Below, piece by piece: positions 12,694 to 22,624 of a stretch of 64,000 nucleotides of DNA (the first letter of the stretch is position 1; each line of letters opens with the position of its first letter). The stretch is taken from NCBI RefSeq assembly GCF_963855985.1, contig NC_087110.1, forward strand, positions 9,105,001 through 9,169,000. Direction: 5' to 3'. The position numbers were made by a program, and so were the translations under genes. This DNA is from Ostrinia nubilalis. Its lineage: Eukaryota; Arthropoda; Insecta; Lepidoptera; Crambidae. The notes under the pieces are model-generated. The model was not told the origin of the DNA and ran no database searches. It saw only the letters and a program-made list of their open reading frames with translations.

Positions 12694-13627
12694 AAGGACA
12701 GTGCCAGGGTCTGGACCAAGTGTTGGCCAGAATCAAACCATAGTGTATTTTGTTCCTCAGGCCTATACTAATGTGTAAACCGAAGCGCACTGAAATCTAT
12801 CCTTGGAGTTAAGAGAAAAAAAGAGTTTTGTTTCGAATTATTTACATACAAAATATCATCGATGTATACGTAGGTACTACGCATAAGATTTCGCGATTTT
12901 GGCATTAAATAACACTCGCTATGTTTAACTTAACCATACTGCATCCGTACACGTTACTTTAGTGCGATTTAGACATTCTTTATAAACGATCTAGCGCTGT
13001 TTTAATTGTTTGGTAAGTTGACAGAAATTCATTATTACCAAAAATGAAGCAAGAAGTTTTAAAAGTAAAAAGTTAAAGTAAAAAAGTATTTAGTTCTCAA
13101 AGATGTCACATGTACAATTTATTCTGGCGGTCTCTGCACTAAGCTAGAAAGCTTGTATCGCAGCGGCCAATTCAAACAATTACCTTTAGTTCTATATCAT
13201 TGCAAAAAAATAATTTATTGGTGTATTACAATCGATTATTAAAGTTATTAAGCTAAAACTTCTTGCTCCAGTTTGGAAATAATTAATTTTTGTCAAGTAA
13301 CCAAACTACTGGCGCTTGATCGCTTAAAAAGAATGTCGAAGTCGTACTAACGTAAGGTGTACGGATGTAGTATGGTTAATTTCAACATAGCGAGTGTTAT
13401 TTAATGCCACAATCGCGAAATCTTATGCGTAGTATGTATACATCGATGATATTTTGTATGTAAGTAAATCATTCAAAACAAAACTATTTTTTTCTCTTAA
13501 CTCCATTGATAGATTTCAGTGCGCTCCGGTTTATAAATTAGTATAGGCCTGAGGAACAAAATGCACTATGGTTTCATTCTGGGCAGCACTTGGTCCAACT
13601 TCCATACATGGATTGGCACTGTCCTTT
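12694..13627. mobile_element. Fold-back element with about 370-bp inverted arms
   Basis: Left end AAGGACAGTGCC is inverted at the right end GGCACTGTCCTT. The arms (about 12694-13066 and 13250-13627) share long matching blocks such as CCTCAGGCCTATACTAAT, CTTATGCG and GAAGCGCACTGAAATCTAT with scattered differences. The loop of about 180 bp is non-coding. The length and terminal repeat suggest a non-autonomous DNA transposon. A target-site duplication is not clear (GAAG-like flanks). Confidence 0.8.
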
Positions 13628-14510
13628 GAAGTTTTCGTCACTTTTAAATCACTGCCTAAATTCCAAACAAAGTAAGTAATTTAACCGACTTGAAAAAGGA
13701 AGGAGGTTCTATGTTCGACTGTATGTATGTTTTCTTAATTAGGTAGTAGGTATATTTGAAAAACATTAGTATTGATTGAGTCTCATAACATTTTCGTTAA
13801 TGTCAAACCGTGTAAATAGAAAAACTTTTCCGGTCTCTCAAATTCGATGACCTTCTTCAGGTCACCTTGATTTACAAAATCTTGAACAACAACAAAACAC
13901 TCGTCCTGCAGACACGAGTGTGTGTGGACACCCAGTGTTGCCATATGCACGGCGGTAGGTAGGCACTAACACGAAAAATAAATAAAATTCCCAAGTTGAA
14001 ACTTCACGCTTGCTTATTCGGTAACGCTTTACTTTGTATTAAAGGTTCGAAGGCAAACTTGAAGGTAAATAAACTTCTTTTTATAGGTAATGTGAACTTG
14101 AAGCGCAAGGTTGAAATTAACATTGCACTAGGTAGGTATATGAATTATGAGCTTTCCAAAAATGGTGTAGGCATGAGACAGGATCTCTGAACTTCTTTTC
14201 GTCTTCAGGTACATACCTTACCAAAGAATAAAAAAAAAACTGAACATCGATTAAAACTTTAAATTGGTAAGTAGGTAATTAAAATTTTGGTAAATCCTGA
14301 AGTTTAGAACAAGTCACATGTAATTCGCAATTTTGCACAAATATTTTAAGTAGGTAGGTACTTAAAAACTTCTTCACACCGATTTTCAAAAAAATTGAAC
14401 TCGTAATATTTTTATCAACTAACCAACTCAAAAGTTATCATTTCAAGTTCATGACAGAGCAAAGTTAACTTTCTGGTTGAGACGATGCAAACACGCATTA
14501 AAATTAGTTA

Positions 14511-14680
14511 CGCCATCTAGCGGTGAGTAGATAAAATCTCTTGTCAATGAGTAGTACCGCCATCTAGCGGTGAGTAGCTGCGACTTTTTAAGTTCTCTTG
14601 TAGTTCAAAATCTATATAATAGATGGCGTTTATAAATGAAAATATTTCAGGAAAAATATAACAGATGGCGCTTTTACACC
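14511..14680. repeat. Cluster of short GCCATCTAGCGG repeats
   Basis: CGCCATCTAGCGGTGAGTAG occurs at 14511-14530 and again at 14558-14577. Two inverted, degenerate forms (AGATGGCGTT, AGATGGCGCTTTT) follow at about 14620 and 14664. This looks like remnants of a short inverted-repeat element. Confidence 0.55.
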
Positions 14681-15024
14681 TTCTTACATTAGGTTATTAG
14701 AGCTTTTTAGGGTTCTTTTTATAAAGATTATTAATAATCTTGAGATGCAACTTTCAACCCTAAAAAATTTTAAAAGTTATTAATTTATTTTTGTTTTAAT
14801 GCCTGAAGTTTTCCTTTGCTCTCGCCAATTCAATAATCTAAGTTAGTGCAAACAAGTGCACATCATTGTAGTAGTGACAATAGTCGCCTTCAATAAACAC
14901 CTTGACTAACACCATACATTGTTTTATTCAATGGTCACTAGCTTTTCATGTCCCCATTCGAGTAGGTACTTACCTACTTAAGAGTATTATTTGCTTAGAG
15001 AACAACTATAACTACAGGTAGACA

Positions 15025-15631
15025 TGTTACGGCTAAAGATAGTTGTGAACATAAACTTAAGATTAGCCGGCTAAACTTAAGTTTATCTTCGAGAAGCAGC
15101 TAAAGTTCGATAACATGTTAGTTTGCGTCGTTATATTCCATCTTTAGCCGGCTAATGTGCACATTAGCCAAAACGAAACGGCTAAAAATGTATTCGATGG
15201 GCGCGCCAGGCCGGAGGGCTTGAGGGGGCGGTGGGGAGACAACGCGCGCGCAGTTTTATTTTGTTTTATTTTGTAATTTTAAATACCTACAGAAGATTCT
15301 GTAATGACCAAATATTTTAGTTTAATGATTAGTTAGATATTGTTTTAAGTAATTAATATTTTGTTATTGTAATAATTGTAATTTTGAATACCTACCTTAC
15401 CTACATAGGCACATAAAAGTAAGTTTTCGTGTTGAAATAGTAAACATTATTACATTGTTTCCTTTTCCATTTACCTAGTTACTTCTACATTTTTAGCCAA
15501 GGGCCTGCGGTTACACTTAAGTTTAGCCGGCTAAAGATAGAAGAAACTAACATTAACACCTCGTCGAAGATAAACTTAAGTTTAGCCGGCTAATCTTAAG
15601 TTTATGTTCACACCTATCCTTAGCCGTAACA
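15025..15631. mobile_element. Fold-back element built on TTAGCCGGCTAA palindromes
   Basis: Ends TGTTACGGCTAA / TTAGCCGTAACA are inverted. The outer 70 bp of each side match (AACATAAACTTAAGATTAGC and AAACTTAAGTTTATCTTCG blocks). The palindrome TAGCCGGCTA appears at least four times and divides each arm into sub-hairpins. GACA flanks both sides as a possible 4-bp duplication. The centre includes a GC-rich patch (about 15200-15250) and an AT-rich spacer. Non-coding. Confidence 0.75.
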
Positions 15632-15687
15632 GACACAAAAGCAACTGCTTTGAGAGCTAAGTAAAGTAAGTACCTATGCAGTAGCAG

Positions 15688-16842
15688 CATAGCTGGGCAT
15701 TAACTCGTTAATCCGTTAATCGTTAATTAACGAAGTTAACATTTCTATTAACGGATTAACTTTTAAGTTAACTTTAAAAAATGTTAACGGACTCGTTAAC
15801 TTCCGTTAAATTATCCTAAGTCCGTTAATCGTTAATCCAGTACCTACTATTTACCAAAAAGATACAGCAGGCACGCTGAAAAACACTAGAAAACACAAGA
15901 AAAACGCGTTCTAACGAGTACGTTCGGGCTTCCAGAACTTCCAGAACAACAGTTTTTGTAACCAGAAAATAAAAAAGATATAAAAGAACATATAAAAAAT
16001 GCTATTTTTTTTATTTATTTACATGCTTATATTGACTTCACTTGTTAGTCTTAGTATGTGTGGGACAAATCTTGCAACTGGATTTAAGACCAGTTCTCCT
16101 CAACCGATTGAGCTGCAATTTGGTTGTACATATGTAAGTACGATGAAAATGCAATGTTGTGGTACCATTGAGCTGGTCTAATGATGGAGTCAGGAGAGGA
16201 ACTAAATGAAACGGCGGAATCGCATCGAATTTGGGTTCGTTAGATTTGTCTTTTTGAGCACTTTAGTACTAGATGATGTCCAGGGTCCTGATGATGGAGT
16301 CAGGGGTGGCCATAGGAATTCCTAAACTAAATGGTGGAAACTTATCGAGTTTGGGTTTGTTAGATTTGTCTTCTCGAGCACATTGGTGCTAAATTGTATT
16401 GTAATTGAACCAAGGCTCTGAGATTAAGATACTATAGACTAAGAGCTGGTGAACGCCAGACCAACATCATTTTATAAAAGTTTGTCAGTGTATACTCCCA
16501 ATATTAGGTTAGAATGTTGGTGGATTATGAAGTTTGGGTCATCGTGGCTTTGGCAGCTATCCTAAAAAAACTGTCTGGCAAGGAGTTGGAACTGTCAAAA
16601 CTGTCTGGCTAAAAAGAGGAATAAATTCCATGCGCGATACAAGGTTTCGAAATTATTTGAACCTTGCATACCTACAATTATTTTTTTTGTTTTATTATAA
16701 GGTGTTAACGGATTAACGATTAACGTTAACTTGCGTTAAATCTTGCTAAATGTAACGTTTTAACGTTTAACGAAGTTAATTTTTTTATTAACGGTTTAAC
16801 GATTAACGAAGTTAACTATTTGATTAACGGTGCCCAGCTATG
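15688..16842. mobile_element. Non-autonomous hAT-like element with 8-bp target duplication
   Basis: Terminal inverted repeats CATAGCTGGGCA / TGCCCAGCTATG are flanked by identical AGTAGCAG at 15680-15687 and 16843-16850. An 8-bp duplication is typical of hAT transposons. Subterminal zones on both sides are filled with degenerate GTTAAC/ATTAACG repeats (about 15700-15840 and 16700-16830). The middle has two roughly 105-bp units around 16181-16398 (TGATGGAGTCAGG ... TCGAGTTTGGGTTTGTTAGA). No transposase frame is visible. Related internal units occur at 54580-54910. Confidence 0.8.
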
Positions 16843-16976
16843 AGTAGCAGTGTCCTTAAACATAGTATAGCTCTTAGTTTACTAGAGAAAATGTTTTCTA
16901 TACTTGCTTACTTACTAAAGAAAATCTTACATGCGTAAGTAAAGCTTTCAATATTTTCTTTAGCGAATGCTGAGTA

Positions 16977-17100
16977 AGGCTGAGTTGCACCACCTAACTA
17001 TATCGGTAACTATTAAGTACGATAACCAGTGCTTTTTTTATGGAGTTTGACAGATTTTTGACGTTTGTTAAAGTTAAATTAAGATGGTGCAACCCAGCCT
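16977..17100 (+). mobile_element. MITE, AGGCTGAGTTGCACCAC family, copy 1
   Basis: Ends AGGCTGAGTTGCACCAC and GATGGTGCAACCCAGCCT are inverted, with the internal text GGAGTTTGACAGATTTTTGA. One of four copies in this window (30558-30671, 31709-31828, 44073-44192). Flanked by TA/AA. Confidence 0.85.
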
Positions 17101-17358
17101 AACATTTTCTCTAGGTCATTGAGTTTTTTAAATCTTATTTACCTACTTAAAAAATATTTGTATCTTCTGGAAAATGCCATGCATACCTACCGGTCCGGCA
17201 GCATAACTTCTTCCCCCGGCTAAGCCACAAGTGTGTGGTTATCTAGCAAACATGTTGCGGTTAGAAGAAAACCGTAAATCTAGATGGTAACTTTGAAAAC
17301 GTACTTAATGTAAATTGAAAAACTAGTCCTAAGCAATAACTTGCCCGGTGGCCAGTTA

Positions 17359-17824
17359 AGGCTCGGTTTCCACAAGTGCGGAGCGGAGCAGAAAAGTTTT
17401 TTGAATAACCAATCAGATTCCATTATTTGCATTTCCACACTGCTCCGCTTCAGTGGAAATGGATCGAGCGGAGAAGTGTCGGGCGCACTTGTTTTCTGTA
17501 TAATTTGACAGCAGAGAAGAGCGGAGCGGTGCGGAGATTTGCGGAGCTGTGCGGTGTTTCATAGATAGGTATAAAATACTGAACTGTCCTATCCGTGACA
17601 TTGACAGCGGGGCGCCACCGTCAATACCGGATCGCTGGTTCTGATTTTTGCCATGTTGGAAACTATATACTCGTAGTTGAACGATGGTGGCGTCCCCCTG
17701 TCAATGAGCTTGGTGGCACAGTTCAATTTTAAGTCATCTATAGCAATAGACTGACAGGACAGCTGACAGCTACACACATCTCTCGTCTCCGCCGCACCGC
17801 TCCGCCTAGGTGAAAACCGTGCCT
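17359..17824. mobile_element. MITE with AGGCTCGGTTTCCAC ends
   Basis: Left AGGCTCGGTTTCCAC pairs with right GTGAAAACCGTGCCT; both are followed by GCGGAGCGG-type repeats. TA flanks both sides. An inner inverted pair (GGCGCCACCGTCAATA-like and GATGGTGGCGTCCCCCTGTC) lies at 17609-17705. Open frames inside are by-products of the repeat. Confidence 0.75.
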
Positions 17825-19300
17825 AATACACCGTTATTTGACTTGCAAGTTTATATCTTATAGCATGAGTTTGCGTTGATAACATAATAAATACGGCATG
17901 TTTGTCTACAGACGAGTGGACAAACAAACAGACTGTAGTAATATAGATATCGCACCCCCCCTGGAATAAGTATGCAAGTCCACTTGTGCGATATTTTTTT
18001 TATTGCACTAAAAAATCAAGAAGGAGGTAATACATATTGTCAATTTTTTTCATAATTTTTCTCTTAAAAATGAAGAAATTATGTACAAATATGTAAAATA
18101 TTGCAACATTAAAATATCTAAATTTCCATAGCAAAAACGAAGTAAATACATTTGCACTTAATTGTTTAATAAAGTTCCGTATGAATAATAGCATATTAAT
18201 AGTTACGTACATCTTCCACGAAGACTTTAAAAAATATTTTCGCGTATCTATTGTTGCATACTTATTCTAGGATATTATTTGGTGGGTATCGTGGTGCAAG
18301 TTTAGTTGCTTAGTTTTTCCACGAAACTTTTGGGCACATTATGCTGGTAATTTTGTGCAAGTCTAGATGCGTAATTCTTCCACGAAACTTTTATTCGAAT
18401 AATAATATCTATCAATTGATACGTAATTTTCTACGTACATTATCTTTGTGTAAGTCTAGTTGCCTAATTATTTTACGAAAGTTTTGGCGATGTTGTGTTT
18501 TATACCGATATTGATACATTTATTTAGATGTAATTTAGTCATTAACAAAGCACAAATTAACTTAGTTTCAGTTAAGTTAAGTATCCGAACCACTACTTCT
18601 TGCACTAAATACCCTTGTAAGACTATCAGATCCTGTGTGTTTATCAAAAATTCGTACCAATCATGGTGGTAAAACGTGGTAAAATGATCGGTCTTTATGA
18701 GTACAAGACACATTTTAAATTCTGTCTCTCTCTTCAGTGAACCGTTATCGTAGTAATCGTGATAAATATTCATCTTTCCAGAGCCGCATGAGTCCATTTA
18801 TAAGCTTCTGCGTGTATTGCCAGTGTGACAAGGTATGTATCTTTACGTCTTTCAAAGCAGTAAGCAACAATCGGTGCGTCCCTAATTATAAAATGACACA
18901 AATTTGTATGTATTTTAAGGAATATTGTCATCAAAAGGACATAATGGTCAGACGTTTAAAAATGCAACAACCTGATACAAAACTATTGCCATCTTTTCGT
19001 ATGTATGATGAGCAGTCAGTATTCTTTTCAGGTGGTACTTGATCGACCGGACGCCAGCTTTCCGCAGACCTCCACAGATTGGACTTGCCACTGGAATGTA
19101 GTGCCATTAAGTGCCTTCTATATCCTAGTGTTGACCCTATTTGTCCAGTAAATTGCATTATTATTCCAGACCTTATGGAACTCCTGGCTCAGACACAGTT
19201 TCTATCCTGGTTGCTTCACAGGTCCGGTCACTCTTCAACAAAGCGTATAAAAGCACCTATAAGTTTTGGACCAAATAAAAATAGTTCTTTCTTTCTTTAA

Positions 19301-19432
19301 AGGTTCAGCCAAACCAACGCAATCACACGCGATCAGCCGGCGTGCAGTGATGGCGATCAGACAAAATGCATCGATCGCCATCTTCATCATCGCAATCGCT
19401 GCACGCCGGCTGATCGAGTGTGAAGTGAACCT
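19301..19432. mobile_element. MITE inserted in retrotransposon debris
   Basis: AGGTTCA ends are inverted (TGAACCT). The core CGATCAGCCGGCGTGCAG is inverted as CTGCACGCCGGCTGATCG about 50 bp later. It interrupts the BEL/Pao-like integrase frame that reads on the minus strand from 19570 to 19433. Confidence 0.65.
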
Positions 19433-20010
19433 TATAGGATTCGGAAGTGATGTCACCAACGAGTTCAATGTGGGTAACTTTTGTAGTCATGCAGACAATA
19501 AATATCACTATATTATGGGTTTCTATAGTTTTGTTCCCTTGGACATCAACATTTGAAAGGGTCCTTCAAAATCGTCTCCCTTGTTCATGAATTGTCTAGA
19601 TTGAGTAACTTGCTGTTCTGGTAAATCTCCCATTAGGTACTTACTTTAGCAGTAGCATTCAATTTAGCACAATTGAAATATCTGTGTACTTATTTTCTCA
19701 CCAATGGTTTCGCCTTGATAATCCAAAATGTGGAGCTGAGTCAGCTTTCTTGTGAATTAACATGATGTCACTATTAATATAAACGTTTTCGACATCTCCA
19801 CGACGCGGTTTGCAATAATAGATTTCCACCTATTCGTCTCTCCAGACAGCTAGGCGATCACAATAGAAAAATCTGTTCATAGTGTGCGAACATCTGTGAG
19901 GTTGGTATTCTTCACATTATTCCTTGTCATTTGATTCATCCAGTTTACTCAAAGCAGCACATAGCTCAAGACGAAGTAAAAGAAAAACAGGTTTCAGAGT
20001 GCACTTGAGT
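19433..20010 (-). pseudogene. BEL/Pao retrotransposon polyprotein fragments
   Basis: Minus-strand translation near 19570-19433 gives FEGPFQML, then a frameshift, then IVCMTTKVTHIELVGDITSE, matching the start of the BEL/Pao integrase core ('VCLVTKAVHLELVSDLT' pattern). Near 20000-19920 the minus strand reads LLRLELCAALSKL, like the RNase H motif IPRLELCAA of the same group. Stops and frameshifts separate the pieces, and the segment between is too short for a full enzyme. It is a dead remnant. Confidence 0.6.
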
Positions 20011-20330
20011 TTTTTAGCAATTAATTTCGTTTCAAACCCTTCATCTAGTTTAAGGCTGCTCCTGAAGCCTGTACCTTTTGAAGAGTCAGGCCAAACGGTG
20101 GATTCAGTCGTTAACGACGGGTCACCGACATTTTTGACAGCTAACTTAAAGTTTGTACTGTGCTCGGCAGGATTTTTTATTTGGTGCTTTTTTTTCAAAC
20201 TGTACATGCACGGGCCACTTAAAATTCTTTTGGGGGCCACGCTGTGTCCCGCGGGCCTGGAGTTGAGCAGCCTTGATCTAGTTTATCTTATGTGAACGGC
20301 TGCAGTATAATGCACTCACAGAGGCATCGC

Positions 20331-20584
20331 TAAATTTATTATAATTATTGTATTTTTACTCGGCCTGCATCTGGCCTTCCAGCTACCTTTATCAGGTCGT
20401 CGGACCACCTTGTCGGTGGATGTCCCAACGCTGCGTTTTACGATACCTGGCCTCCGCTTCATAACCTTGCTGGCCCATCGGCCGTAAGTTCTGCGTACTA
20501 TGTGCTTCCAACCGTGCGATGTGGAAGTCATTGGGGGAGGCCTATGTTCAGCAGTGGACGTCCTGTAGCTGAAATGATGATGCT
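20331..20584 (+). repeat. SINE-like repeat (GGAGGCCTATGTTCAGCAG family)
   Basis: Contains 'GGTGGATGTCCCAACGCTGC' and ends with GGGGGAGGCCTATGTTCAGC then AGTGGACGTC and GATGATGATG. The same 3' text recurs at 34387-34541, 34761-34817, 51391-51455, 55361-55445 and 56507-56540. It is a dispersed family widespread in Lepidoptera. Confidence 0.7.
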
Positions 20585-21552
20585 GACGTATTTTTTTTCT
20601 CTACCCATACCAATCTATATCTGTATTTTATCAATATGAATCAAATCCTGCCGTATCTTAATCCAATCTTTTTTAATGAGTTACTTATCTTTCTATCCTT
20701 ATTATTTTTTTATCAGCCTAAGTTTTTGTTTTGAAACAAATAAATACTTTCTATTCTATTTCCATTAGAATCTTAGCCATGACTGTACTTGGAGCTAAGC
20801 TCCAGCCAAGGGGATCAAAAAGTTTGATCAGATGTATCAGATAAAATATTACGTTTCATGATTGGTTTTGCAATTTGTGGTATATTCACATTGTATTTAA
20901 ATCTGTAAGGTCTTATCCTATAAGGTCTGGATTATAGTGTTCAGAAGAGAGCAGCAGGCAGCGACCTGTTCGCATTATAGTATTGAAGTGTAACCTGGTG
21001 GATGGTCATATCAGATGTATTATTATCTGCTTTGTAAGTTCTCATTAAATTATAGCATTATAGCTTCAATTGACCAGTCCGCTCCTGATAAAAGGGCGTT
21101 GATATAAAAATTTTGTTTTATTATTTTATAGAAATCGGTACCCTCGGTAATTCGGTCTCCAAATAATGCACTGATAATCCGAATCATTTTTTGTCACATA
21201 AATCTGAAGATCATATTCATAATGTCATCTATGAAGCAAACACGTTTCATCTCATTATAATATTTCTCGGGTCTTCTTGCAGCTGAGAACTACTTGTGGG
21301 TTGGTTCACAAGCAGTTCGTTATTCAGTGAAATATAAATCGAACCTTAACACGAAGCATCAAATACAATCGTGCGCGAGTTGTCACCGTATTATTCCAGA
21401 CAACCGCATGATAAGGTAAGTATTACTGTCATTCTTGTTCCTTTTTCTTTTTCAGGTAGGTACCTTGTTTTATAAAAAAAAATCTGTGTGTTCGTTAATC
21501 TTTTTCAGGTCTGGTGATTTCTGCAACTTTCTTTCTAACTGAACGGACCTCT

Positions 21553-21790
21553 GTGTGGTTATGTTTTTGGGTTTTTTTAAGGGAAAGGAGGCAAACGAGC
21601 AGACGAATCACCTGATGGTAAGTGATTACCCGCCGCCCATAGACACCCGCTCCTCGGTGAGTTACAGGTGCGTTGATTGTCTCTAAGGTGTTAGTCTCCT
21701 CTTGAAAGATTGTAGATCGTATTGGTCCGCAAATACTGCAAACGGCAGTTCATTCCTCGGTTTGGTATCTGCAAATGGTGATTGTGGATT
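21553..21790. repeat. Dispersed lepidopteran repeat
   Basis: The segment with GGCAAACGAGCAGACGAATC, ACCTGATGGTAAGTGATTAC and CGCCCATAGACACC resembles a repeat I recognise as very common in moth and butterfly genomes. Only one copy is present here, so the boundaries are approximate. Confidence 0.5.
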
Positions 21791-21939
21791 TTCTGTTTTA
21801 AATGGTAACTTTACAAAATATCTATCTACCGCTTCCGTAAAAAAAAATGTCCTGAAGCAGTGGTTGGGTTAATACTGGGGAGTGTTTAACTATAAAAGTG
21901 CTTTATAAAAGCCTACTTGCAAAAATAAAATGAGTTTTA

Positions 21940-22055
21940 TGCCCGTTTTCACCATTAATCCCAAATTTTTAAGTGACCCCTATAAAAACAAAATTCCTGC
22001 TATGTATCACCATAGAGGTCACTTAAAAATTAGGGATTGATGGTGAAAACGGGCA
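21940..22055 (+). mobile_element. MITE, TGCCCGTTTTCACC family, copy 1
   Basis: Ends TGCCCGTTTTCACCATTAAT and its inverse ATTGATGGTGAAAACGGGCA (21 bp apart from one base) enclose paired AAGTGACC / GGTCACTT blocks. Flanked by TTA on both sides, as for PIF/Harbinger elements. A second copy lies at 46052-46166. Confidence 0.85.
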
Positions 22056-22624
22056 TTAGTCCTTTTGATAGCTTGTCTCTCCCTAAAAATGCAATTTCCG
22101 AAAATTTTAATATAGTTATGGAAAAATATTGTAACTTTTTGATTTTGAATAAAGCTATAATTTTAAATACTACCATAAGTAATGTAATTTTTCACAAGGT
22201 AAAAGTACGTTATCCTTTTTACGAATTTATTTCAATACAAATAGTTCGAGGAAAAACTACGTAAACTACACTTACACGTTGAATGCACGACTAAATCTGA
22301 ACGCCAATAAGTGGTTATCTGTAATAATACCAAACAGCATGTATTCCTTTACATGTCAACAATGCAATATTCATAATTACAACAACAAGTGTTAAAATAT
22401 GTTTCGCGGAATAAGTACGCAACGCTCTTTTTTAAGTTTTTCTCAAAACCTATTAAGTGTATTTTAAATATAAATACATAGGCCCCTCACAGACATTTTT
22501 AGCTATCTTTTGATGTATAACACATATTTTTAATAATGGTAATAAATTTTTAGGACAGTTTTTTTACGCTCCTGAAAAGTTGGCATTTTTCACTTGCGTA
22601 CTTATTCCAGGAAGGGTGCGATAT

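Larger units (their letters stand above)
17947..22624. mobile_element. Possible 4.7-kb TIR element
   Basis: Left end ATATCGCACCC then CTGGAATAAGTATGCAAGT is inverted at 22590-22624 (CTTGCGTACTTATTCCAG then GGGTGCGATAT), about 33 bp with few mismatches. TAG flanks both sides. Subterminal copies of the same GGAATAAGTAYGCA motif occur inward at about 18254-18272 and 22408-22424. Three degenerate direct repeats of 'GTGCAAGTCTAGTTGC ... CCACGAAACTTTT' lie at 18289-18484. No intact transposase is visible; the inside has been hit by other elements. The ends could instead belong to two separate insertions. Confidence 0.5.
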
